Positions 7,513-12,878 of a stretch of 12,878 nucleotides of DNA are shown here, piece by piece (positions within the stretch are counted from its first letter, which is position 1; each line of letters opens with the position of its first letter). The stretch spans positions 1-12,878 of the forward strand of contig JAODAU010000070.1 of NCBI GenBank assembly GCA_025463615.1, read 5' to 3'. The notes under the pieces are model-generated. The model had not been told where the DNA came from and did not search any database. It saw only the letters and a list, made by a program, of their open reading frames with translations. The position numbers were made by a program, and so were the translations under genes. The stretch comes from Microbacteriaceae bacterium. GTDB lineage: Bacteria; Actinomycetota; Actinomycetes; Actinomycetales; Microbacteriaceae.

Positions 7513-8318
7513 CCGGTCCTGCGGGCGCGACCCACCTTCGCCCTGCGGAACGCCGCGAGAGCCGCGGGACCGATGAGCAGGATGCCGACGGTCGTGGTGA
7601 TCGCCCGCACCGTGTCCCAGGTGAGGGTCGACGTCACGAGCGAATACAGCCAGAACGAGGCCAGGTTCTGCCCGAGCGGGGCGCCCGCGACGTAGGAGAT
7701 GCCCGTGCCGGCACCCACCGCGAACGGCCAGAACCAGAAATTCATGACCAGACCGAAGGCGTACGAGGCGACGATCCCGTAGGCGGCCAGCATCACCGTC
7801 TCCCAGCGGCGCGACGCGGCGCCCGGCCGAGGGAGCAGCCCTGCGCCGGCTCCCACCCAGCCGCACGCGAACAGCTGGAACGGCGTCCAGGGACCGATGC
7901 CGCCCCAGAGCACGGACGAGAGTGCGATGGTCAGCATGCCGAGCAGGAAGCCGAACCGCGCGCCGAACGCCCGCCCGGCGAGGATCAGCACGATGAACAC
8001 CGGCTCGATCCCGCCGACCCCGGTGCCGGCGATCCGGATGGCGGCGCCCACTGCGGCGAGCACCCCGAGCAGGGCGACGGTGGTCGCTGAGTACATCGAG
8101 CGGTCGAGGCTGAGCGCGACGGCGACCAGCAGGGCGGGCACGACGGCGAGCGCGACCACGGGGACCGCCGCCTGCGCATCGCTCGGCAGCGCGGCCGCCG
8201 CCAGCGGCCAGGCGAACCCCGCGAGCCCGAGGATGCTCGCGATCACCAGCGACACCCGCGACCAGCGATCGTTCGGGTGGGGTGGTCGAACCACCGCTGC
8301 CTCGCGCACCGCGGTCAC
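7497..8318 (-). CDS. ECF transporter S component, probably for cobalamin (CbrT-like)
   Basis: S components are the membrane substrate-binding subunits of energy-coupling factor importers. This 273-residue protein has about six to seven hydrophobic stretches (near 22-44, 51-70, 76-96, 105-137, 143-162, 173-198 and 218-255). Recognisable segments are GVGGIEPVFIV (100-110), AGRAFGARFGFLLG (114-127) and IGPWTPFQLFACGWVG (141-156), which I associate with actinobacterial S components of the CbrT group, cobalamin importers. The vitamin assignment rests on that resemblance plus the setting beside metH, metE and metF; another vitamin is possible. GTG 8318 is chosen because GGAGG (8326-8330) lies seven bases upstream and because it overlaps the ATPase stop as GTGA. 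The open frame further upstream (to 8555) is only a shadow of the ATPase gene. The end overlaps metH by 16 bases. Confidence 0.88.
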   Translation of the reverse strand: MTAVREAAVVRPPHPNDRWSRVSLVIASILGLAGFAWPLAAAALPSDAQAAVPVVALAVVPALLVAVALSLDRSMYSATTVALLGVLAAVGAAIRIAGTGVGGIEPVFIVLILAGRAFGARFGFLLGMLTIALSSVLWGGIGPWTPFQLFACGWVGAGAGLLPRPGAASRRWETVMLAAYGIVASYAFGLVMNFWFWPFAVGAGTGISYVAGAPLGQNLASFWLYSLVTSTLTWDTVRAITTTVGILLIGPAALAAFRRAKVGRARRTGQTEK

Positions 8319-10237
8319 CGCGCGACCTCCGCGTGCGCCCCGACCCGGCCGCGCGCGATGCGAAGCGTGCGCGTCGAGTAGCGCGACGCGAAATCGCGAT
8401 CGTGCGTGGCGATGACGACCGCGACGCCGTGCCGGGCCGTCGCCGTGAGCGCCTCGCCGACGAGACGGCGGGCGTCGGCATCCAGCCCCCTGCTCGGTTC
8501 GTCGACGAGCAGCACGGCGGGCCGGGCCGACAGTTGGATCGCGAGCACCAGGCACAGCCGCTCCCCCGCGGACAGGTCGCGCGGATGCCGCTGGAGGAGC
8601 AGGCGATCATCGCTCGCCCGGCCGCGTCCCAACAGCGAGAAGAAGAGGTCGGCCGTTCCCGCCGCGCCGTTGACCCTGTCTGCCCTGCGGCACTCAGCGA
8701 GCACCGTCGTGGTGAACAGCAGGTCGTCGAGCGCCTCGGGCACGAGCGCGACCGCCCTGCGCCGCTCGCGCCGACCCAGCGCGAAGACATCCGAGCCGCG
8801 CACGGTGACCGTTGCCGCGCGCGACGGGCGCGCCAGCTCGAGCAGCAGGCTGCTCTTGCCTGCGCCGTTCGGTCCGGCAAGCGCGACGACTTCGCCCCCG
8901 CTGAGGGTGAACGTCGCGTCATCGACCGCGCGGATGTCGCCGTGGCTCACCGAGAGGCCCCGGACCTCCGCGATCGGCTCGCCGCGACGGGCTTCCGAAC
9001 CGACCGGTGACGGCTCCTCGTCCGGCCCGGCGTGCGGGCGCGTGCGCGCGGAGCCGTCCCGCAGCTCGAGTCGCGCGTCGCAGGCGTCGCGCCAGCCATC
9101 CAGGGCGTGCTCGGCCACGACCACGCAGACACCCTCCGTGTGGGCGAGCCCGTCGAGCACCGTGACGATTCGCTCGCGCGCGGCGGAATCCAGGTCGGCG
9201 AGGGGCTCGTCGACCAGCAGCAGCCGCGGGCTCCCGACTACGGCGGCGGCGATCGCGACGAGGCAGGCCTCCCCCGCCGACAGCGCACCGACCTGCCGGT
9301 CCAGCAGCGGGGTCACACCGATCCGATCGGCCACCTCGATCACCCGCCGGCGAATCTCAGCGGCGGGAACGGCGCGCATGGCGAGGGCGAACCCGAGCTC
9401 CTCCGTCACCGTAGCCGCCACGAACGAGAGTCGCACGGACTGCGGCACGACGCCGACGAACCCGGCCGTCTCCCGCGGTGGCACGGAGAGTCGGTCGATC
9501 CCTCCCACCTCGAGCTGGCCGAGCTGCTCACCGTCCGAGACATGCTGGAACACCCCGCTCAGTGAGTGGAGGAGGGTCGACTTGCCCGAGCCGGTCGATC
9601 CCGTGATGAGCGTCAGGCTGCTCGCCCGAAAAGCCATGTCGAGGTCGCGGAGGATCCACCTGCCGTCGAACCCGAGCGAGACACCTCTCAGCTCGGCCGG
9701 GGTCGCGCTCGCCGGCTCGCGCATCCGTGTCGCGGCGAAACCGCGCAGCTCCATGGACGCCCCGAGCGCGATCGCCCTCTCGACGGTGCGCTCGAGCACG
9801 GGCACCACCAGCGACGCGGCGGAGCATTCGCCTCGCAGCGCACGCGCGAGCCGAACGGCCCTCACCGATTCGAGCAATGCCGGGAACGTCGCCCACGCCA
9901 CGACCAGCGAGCGGGAAACCGTGCGCACCGGCCCGCGAACGGCTCCCCGCGCGAGCAGCGCCCGGATGTCGACGACGGCAGTGAGCACGCCGAACGCGAG
10001 CACGACAGCCGCGAACGGCAGCGCGCTCACGGCGGCCGAGGCGATGCCACCAGTGGTGACAGCGCCGAGGAGCGTCACATCCTCGAACGGTCCCGACAGC
10101 GGGATCTGAGGCAGGTCGAGGAGGACGATGCCGCCGTCGTCGGCGCCGCCGAACACGATGCGATAGGCGACCCGGAGCACGACGAAACCGGCGGCGAGCA
10201 ACGCCGCGGATCGAAGGGGTCCGAGCCGACTTCGCAC
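8315..10237 (-). CDS. ECF transporter T component fused to two ATPase domains (T-A-A)
   Basis: One 640-residue polypeptide carries the whole energy-coupling module. Residues about 1-170 are an EcfT/CbiQ-type membrane part with hydrophobic segments near 11-30, 55-90 and 108-122 and the two coupling motifs ALRG (133-136) and ELRG (163-166), typical T-component Ala-Arg-Gly sites. ATPase 1 (about 182-400): Walker A GSTGSGKST (213-221), Q-loop Q266, signature LSAGE (319-323), Walker B LLLVDEP with E344, H-loop H377. ATPase 2 (about 424-635): Walker A GPNGAGKSS (455-463), signature LSAGE (555-559), Walker B with E580, H-loop H612. The Q-loop glutamine of domain 2 appears to be glutamate (E501). GTG 10237 begins two bases after the lipoprotein stop, with AGGG (10244-10247) as ribosome-binding site. 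ECF modules usually have T as a separate protein, so the triple fusion is notable. The substrate is set by the S component encoded next. Confidence 0.9.
   Translation of the reverse strand: MRSRLGPLRSAALLAAGFVVLRVAYRIVFGGADDGGIVLLDLPQIPLSGPFEDVTLLGAVTTGGIASAAVSALPFAAVVLAFGVLTAVVDIRALLARGAVRGPVRTVSRSLVVAWATFPALLESVRAVRLARALRGECSAASLVVPVLERTVERAIALGASMELRGFAATRMREPASATPAELRGVSLGFDGRWILRDLDMAFRASSLTLITGSTGSGKSTLLHSLSGVFQHVSDGEQLGQLEVGGIDRLSVPPRETAGFVGVVPQSVRLSFVAATVTEELGFALAMRAVPAAEIRRRVIEVADRIGVTPLLDRQVGALSAGEACLVAIAAAVVGSPRLLLVDEPLADLDSAARERIVTVLDGLAHTEGVCVVVAEHALDGWRDACDARLELRDGSARTRPHAGPDEEPSPVGSEARRGEPIAEVRGLSVSHGDIRAVDDATFTLSGGEVVALAGPNGAGKSSLLLELARPSRAATVTVRGSDVFALGRRERRRAVALVPEALDDLLFTTTVLAECRRADRVNGAAGTADLFFSLLGRGRASDDRLLLQRHPRDLSAGERLCLVLAIQLSARPAVLLVDEPSRGLDADARRLVGEALTATARHGVAVVIATHDRDFASRYSTRTLRIARGRVGAHAEVAR
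8326..8330 (-). promoter_or_regulatory. Ribosome-binding site of the S-component gene
   Basis: A full GGAGG on the minus strand lies seven bases before GTG 8318, inside the end of the ATPase gene. With the four-base GTGA stop-start overlap it indicates translational coupling, and it decides the S-component start. Confidence 0.7.
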
Positions 10238-10239
10238 CG

Positions 10240-10737
10240 TCAGCCCTGCGGAGGAGTCGAATCGGTTCCCGCGGTGTAGACGAGCCCGACCGACTGGCCC
10301 TTGGTCAGCTGGAGGGAGTCGACGCCCTTCGTCGCGTAAGCCCACTTCGCGCCGGCCTTCGGCTTCACCCAGAGCGCCCAGTACGCGACAGAGTTGAGGG
10401 TATGGCAGGACTCCACGAACGGAGCCTGGCCCGGGATCGTGACGGTCTCGGACGGCGACGGCTCGTCGTTCACCCGGCAGACCACCTTGTTTCCGTAGTC
10501 GTCCGTGCCCATCGTCGCGATTCCCGCCGAGGCGAGCACGTCCGATGCGGCACCGGCGTCCGCGCACTTCGTGATTGCGGGCTTGTCGAGCACACCGAAG
10601 TCGACGACCACCTTCACGTCGCACGATGCGGTCGTGCTGGCCGTCGGGGTCGGCGCGGCGGAGCCGGCCGCACAGCCCGCCAGGGCGAGCACGGAGATGA
10701 GCAGCGCCGGCACGGCGAGGAGGGTGGGACGTCGCAT
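10240..10737 (-). CDS. DUF4430 (transcobalamin C-terminal-like) lipoprotein
   Basis: This is a 165-residue exported lipoprotein. It has a signal peptide (MRRP, then a hydrophobic run) ending in the lipobox LALAGC with lipidated C22, then a Pro/Thr/Ser/Ala linker (to about residue 38). The globular part has four cysteines (C39, C58, C87, C111), able to form two disulfides outside the cell, and a DUF4430-like end: YWALWV (119-124), GAKWAY (129-134), GVDSLQLTKGQSVGLVY (138-154). DUF4430 is related to the C-terminal domain of mammalian intrinsic factor and transcobalamin. Together with the ECF genes directly downstream this suggests a surface cobalamin-binding or delivery protein; that role is inference. 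ATG 10737 is chosen because AGGA (10743-10746) lies five bases upstream and gives a clean signal peptide. ATG 10776, overlapping the metF stop as ATGA, is an in-frame alternative adding 13 residues. Confidence 0.84.
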   Translation of the reverse strand: MRRPTLLAVPALLISVLALAGCAAGSAAPTPTASTTASCDVKVVVDFGVLDKPAITKCADAGAASDVLASAGIATMGTDDYGNKVVCRVNDEPSPSETVTIPGQAPFVESCHTLNSVAYWALWVKPKAGAKWAYATKGVDSLQLTKGQSVGLVYTAGTDSTPPQG

Positions 10738-10742
10738 CTGGT

Positions 10743-10746
10743 TCCT
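10743..10746 (-). promoter_or_regulatory. Ribosome-binding site of the DUF4430 lipoprotein
   Basis: AGGA on the minus strand lies five bases before ATG 10737. It favours this start over the in-frame ATG at 10776, which overlaps the metF stop codon. Confidence 0.6.
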
Positions 10747-10772
10747 ATCGGGGAGCGGGCGGTGGGTGACGA

Positions 10773-11723
10773 TCATGCGGGTCGTGCGGATGCTTCGAGA
10801 AGACCGGCGCCGCGCAGCACGGCCAGCGGGGCCGCGGAGCGGTTGAACGTGTAGAGGTGGATGCCGTCCGCACCCCCGGCGAGCAGCTCACGAGCCAGCG
10901 TGGTGCACGCCTCGGTGCCTATCTTGGCCGCCGACTCGGCATCCGGCGCCGCCTCGAGTGCGCGAAGCAGGCGCGCCGGCGCGGCCTCGCCCGTCAGTTC
11001 GAGGGTGCGTCGCGCGCTCGCGGCGCTGAGCACCGGCATGATCCCCGGTCGGATCCGCATGGTGACGCCCGCCGCGCGCGCGTCGTCGACGAAGCCGAGG
11101 AACTCGTCGGGCTCGTAGAAGAGCTGGGTCAGAGCGAGGCTGGCCCCCGCGGCCTGCTTCGCCAGAAGGGTGTCGATGTCCTGCCGCCGCGACTGCGACT
11201 TCGGGTGGCCGTTCGGAAATGCCGCGACCGCGATGGTGACCTTCGAGCCGCTCCGGAGTCGTTTGGCGGAGGGGAAGCCCGGCATCTGCTCGAGGTTGAA
11301 CGGACTGCGCTCGGCCTGCATCCTGTGGATCAGTTGCACCAGTTCAGCCGCGCTCGAGAACTCGCCGAGCACCACGTCGTCCTCGGTCTGGCCGGGCGGT
11401 GGGTCGCCGCGCAGCGCGAGGAAGCTGGTGACCCCGGCGTCGAGGAACTCGCCGATCACCGTGCGTGCGCCCTCGAAGGTCGAATCGACGCAGGTCAGGT
11501 GAGCCATGGCCGGCACCCGATGCTCGCGGATGAGCTTGCCGAGAACGGCGAGCGACGCGGCGCGATCATGGCCGGTCGGCCGGTAGGTCACGGAGATGAA
11601 CTCCGGTCCCGCCGCCACCAGCCGATCGATCGCCTCGAACAGGGTCGACTCGGCTGCGGGGCTGCGCGGCGGGTACAGCTCGAAGGAGAACGGCACACGT
11701 TCCGCCTGTTCCGAGTTCGCCAC
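10773..11723 (-). CDS. metF: 5,10-methylenetetrahydrofolate reductase MetF
   Basis: MetF is a cytoplasmic flavoenzyme that reduces methylene-tetrahydrofolate to methyl-tetrahydrofolate, the methyl donor for both MetE and MetH. The 316 residues form one TIM barrel. Visible family marks are the catalytic Glu E15 in SFELYPPR, VTYRPTG (45-51), D107 in ALRGDPPPG, AFPNGHP (168-174), TQLFYE (199-204), RPGIMPV (225-231) and the closing HLYTFNR. The start GTG 11723 gives the expected N-terminus; GGGA (11730-11733) lies six bases upstream. Extending to TTG 11849 would add 42 low-complexity Arg/Pro/Gly residues and is unlikely. It is the first gene of a probable four-gene operon (metF, DUF4430 lipoprotein, T-A-A, S). 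The leader carries the element shared with metE. Confidence 0.96.
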   Translation of the reverse strand: MANSEQAERVPFSFELYPPRSPAAESTLFEAIDRLVAAGPEFISVTYRPTGHDRAASLAVLGKLIREHRVPAMAHLTCVDSTFEGARTVIGEFLDAGVTSFLALRGDPPPGQTEDDVVLGEFSSAAELVQLIHRMQAERSPFNLEQMPGFPSAKRLRSGSKVTIAVAAFPNGHPKSQSRRQDIDTLLAKQAAGASLALTQLFYEPDEFLGFVDDARAAGVTMRIRPGIMPVLSAASARRTLELTGEAAPARLLRALEAAPDAESAAKIGTEACTTLARELLAGGADGIHLYTFNRSAAPLAVLRGAGLLEASARPA

Positions 11724-11741
11724 TGCTGGTCCCGTCGATGG

Positions 11742-11757
11742 CCGTGGTGACCCACGG
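11742..11757 (-). promoter_or_regulatory. Hairpin just upstream of the metF ribosome-binding site
   Basis: Perfect six-base arms (CCGTGG / CCACGG) enclose a four-base loop, eight bases before the GGGA of metF. There is no T-run, so it is not a standard terminator. Its position suggests it could mask or present the ribosome-binding site as the expression platform of an RNA switch; this is inference. Confidence 0.4.
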
Positions 11758-11763
11758 ATGCCT

Positions 11764-11788
11764 CGCCCCGGCTCGATCGAACGGGGCG
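11764..11788 (-). promoter_or_regulatory. Strong hairpin 3' of the metF leader element
   Basis: Seven-base perfect arms (11764-11770 and 11782-11788) enclose an 11-base loop holding the palindrome TCGATCGA. It directly follows the shared element in the transcript. The metE leader has no equivalent strong stem here, so this part belongs to the metF leader alone. Confidence 0.4.
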
Positions 11789-11789
11789 C

Positions 11790-11821
11790 TCGCGGGCGGG
11801 TGCCGGGCTCGGCTGTCGCTC
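11790..11821 (-). promoter_or_regulatory. Conserved leader element, copy 2 (metF operon)
   Basis: This is the second copy of the 32-base element, identical to 3760-3791 except at base 11815. It lies 66 bases before the metF start and about 23 bases downstream of the likely transcription start. The octamer CGGCACCC inside it can pair perfectly with GGGTGCCG at the very 5' end of the predicted transcript (11840-11847). That 8-base closing stem would compete with the local hairpin at 11825-11842. Confidence 0.75.
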
Positions 11822-11824
11822 CAG

Positions 11825-11842
11825 GCCGCGCACGGGCGCGGC
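11825..11842 (-). promoter_or_regulatory. Hairpin at the 5' end of the metF leader
   Basis: Perfect seven-base arms (GCCGCGC / GCGCGGC; 11825-11831 and 11836-11842) enclose a four-base loop. It overlaps the strand that could instead pair with the shared element, so two exclusive folds can be drawn. GC-rich sequence raises the chance of random stems. Confidence 0.4.
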
Positions 11843-11850
11843 ACCCCAAC

Positions 11851-11856
11851 AGCCTA
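11851..11856 (-). promoter_or_regulatory. metF: Candidate -10 box of the metF operon (TAGGCT)
   Basis: TAGGCT on the minus strand is the same hexamer as the candidate metH -10 box. Six bases later is a GTG (11844), which predicts transcription starting there and a metF leader of about 120 bases. Just upstream, inside the -35/-10 spacer, is an inverted repeat GACGG-CGAAA-CCGTC (11858-11872, plus-strand reading) that could be an operator. No clear -35 box is seen. Confidence 0.45.
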
Positions 11857-11883
11857 CGACGGCGAAACCGTCATTGCGGCCTG

Positions 11884-12878
11884 TTACGCCGGAACGACCT
11901 CGAAGGGGCGCAGCGCCGCGGCGAACTCGTCGTTCACCAGCACGGAGAGGCGGGTGCCCGTCTCCTCGTAGCCCGTGGTGAGGATGCGCCCGTTGTCGTG
12001 CAGCGAGGCGACGAGCTCACCCCGGTCGTACGGGATGAGCAGGTCGAGCTCGACGGTCGGCTTCGGCAGTGCGAGCGCGATGCGCTCGAGCAGCTCCTCG
12101 ACGCCCTCGCCCGTGCGGGCGGAGACGAAGAGCGCGTTGGGCTCGAGGCCGCGCAGCACCAGTCGCTGGTCGGCATCCACGAGGTCGCTCTTGTTGAACA
12201 CCACGATCTCGGGGATGTGGCGCGCCTCGACCTCGCCGATCACGTCGCGCACCGTCGCGAGCTGGCTGCCCGGGTCGGGGTGCGAGCCGTCGACGACGTG
12301 CAGGATGACGTCGGCATCCGCGATCTCCTCGAAGGTGGACCGGAACGCCTCGACCAGCTGGTGCGGCAGGTTGCGCACGAAACCGACGGTGTCGGTGAGC
12401 GTGTAGGCCTGGCCCTCCGCGGTGATGTTCTTGCGCACGGCGGTGTCGAGGGTGGCGAACAGCGCGTTCTCGACGAGCGCACCCGCCCGCGTGATGCGGT
12501 TGAGCAGCGACGACTTGCCCGCGTTGGTGTAGCCGGCGATGGCCACGGACGGCACGGCGTTGCGGTTGCGGTTGGCACGCTTCGCCTCGCGCGCCGGCTT
12601 GAACCCGGCGATCTGCTTGCGCAGCCGCGACATGCGGGTGTGGATGCGGCGGCGGTCGAGCTCGATCTTCGTCTCACCGGGTCCACGGCTTCCCATGCCG
12701 TTTCCGGCGCCCACCTGGCCACCGGCCTGGCGGGACATCGACTCACCCCAACCACGGAGGCGGGGAAGCAGGTACTCGAGCTGGGCGAGTTCGACCTGCG
12801 CCTTGCCCTCGCGGCTCTTGGCGTGCTGGCTGAAGATGTCGAGGATGACGGCTGTGCGGTCGATGACCTTGACGCGCA
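11884..12878 (-). CDS. hflX: Ribosome-associated GTPase HflX, N-terminus cut by window edge
   Basis: HflX is a GTPase that binds the 50S ribosomal subunit and splits stalled or stressed ribosomes. The frame stays open to the right edge, where it reads [10 protein letters not shown], part of the N-terminal HflX domain. The glycine-rich linker follows ([17 protein letters not shown]), then a basic coiled helix and the G domain: G1 GYTNAGKSS (about 12508-12534), G3 DTVGFV, G4 NKSDL, G5 SA(R)TGEG. A short C-terminal domain ends at TAA 11884-11886. The internal ATG at 12738 is not the start, because the family-typical segment [15 protein letters not shown] precedes it in frame. About 331 residues are visible. 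metF follows on the same strand after 160 bases with its own likely promoter. Confidence 0.97.
   Translation of the reverse strand, partial: RVKVIDRTAVILDIFSQHAKSREGKAQVELAQLEYLLPRLRGWGESMSRQAGGQVGAGNGMGSRGPGETKIELDRRRIHTRMSRLRKQIAGFKPAREAKRANRNRNAVPSVAIAGYTNAGKSSLLNRITRAGALVENALFATLDTAVRKNITAEGQAYTLTDTVGFVRNLPHQLVEAFRSTFEEIADADVILHVVDGSHPDPGSQLATVRDVIGEVEARHIPEIVVFNKSDLVDADQRLVLRGLEPNALFVSARTGEGVEELLERIALALPKPTVELDLLIPYDRGELVASLHDNGRILTTGYEETGTRLSVLVNDEFAAALRPFEVVPA

Noticed and set aside
4293..8090. Long shadow frames over metH and beyond (4293-8090 plus, 5395-8922 minus)
   Set aside because: Arg/Gly/Ala/Pro- or His/Val/Glu-rich translations without motifs, crossing several real genes; typical of high-GC DNA.
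8319..8555. S-component gene starting far upstream at 8555
   Set aside because: The extra 79 residues are Arg-rich and lie over the second ATPase domain; GTG 8318 with GGAGG and stop-start overlap explains the start.
10238..10624. T-A-A frame open upstream to 10624
   Set aside because: This part is out of frame with, and covered by, the lipoprotein gene, whose lipobox and DUF4430 end are clear; GTG 10237 has a good ribosome-binding site.
11724..11849. N-terminal extension of metF to TTG 11849
   Set aside because: The 42 extra residues are low-complexity Arg/Pro/Gly with no family match, they translate the hairpin-rich leader, and GTG 11723 has a ribosome-binding site and the normal MetF N-terminus.
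11724..11850. SAM-I, SAM-IV or SAH riboswitch upstream of metF
   Set aside because: I looked for the SAM-I clan core (GGCAACC, GATGA-type kink-turn) and the SAH core (GAGGAGCG with AGGCTCGG) and found neither.
11858..11872. Intrinsic terminator of hflX (stem GACGG/CCGTC)
   Set aside because: Only five base pairs and no T-run after it; it lies in the likely metF promoter spacer and is better viewed as a possible operator.
11923..11935. LexA-box-like site (GAAC, five bases, GTTC) inside hflX
   Set aside because: The actinobacterial SOS box has a four-base spacer; this one has five, and it lies inside coding sequence near the hflX stop.

Overview
The window is GC-rich, densely coded DNA with GTG starts, tight overlaps and GAC/GCC-type codon choice. 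Gene content (a divergent-type lexA and hflX pair, actinobacterial-type MetE and MetH, ECF vitamin transporter, DUF4184 protein) points to a high-GC actinobacterium, most likely Microbacteriaceae or a close relative. That placement is inference from gene style, since no rRNA is present. No mobile element, CRISPR array, tRNA or rRNA is visible.

Layout, left to right: the 3' part of lexA (+); a DUF4184 membrane protein (-) whose end overlaps lexA; metE (-), the cobalamin-independent methionine synthase; a 169-base divergent regulatory gap; metH (+), the cobalamin-dependent methionine synthase; then a minus-strand operon read from right to left: metF, a DUF4430 lipoprotein, a single polypeptide joining an ECF T component to two ATPase domains, and an ECF S component whose 3' end overlaps the 3' end of metH. 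The window ends inside hflX (-), which is cut off at its N-terminus. No stretch above 300 bases lacks a gene; the two real gaps are 3723-3891 and 11724-11883.

Functionally the central 10 kb reads as one module. MetF makes 5-methyl-tetrahydrofolate. MetE (no B12) or MetH (B12) passes the methyl group to homocysteine. The ECF transporter probably brings in the B12 that MetH needs, because its S component resembles the CbrT cobalamin family. The DUF4430 lipoprotein carries a domain related to the C-terminal part of mammalian intrinsic factor and transcobalamin, so it may be a surface B12 catcher.

The most interesting signal is in the non-coding DNA. The leaders of metE and of the metF-transporter operon share a 32-base element (31 identical, same orientation, just downstream of the likely -10 boxes). 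It matches no riboswitch class I can recognise and would tie metE, metF and B12 uptake into one regulon. No canonical cobalamin riboswitch is visible in front of either unit, although metE and B12 importers are classic targets of one.
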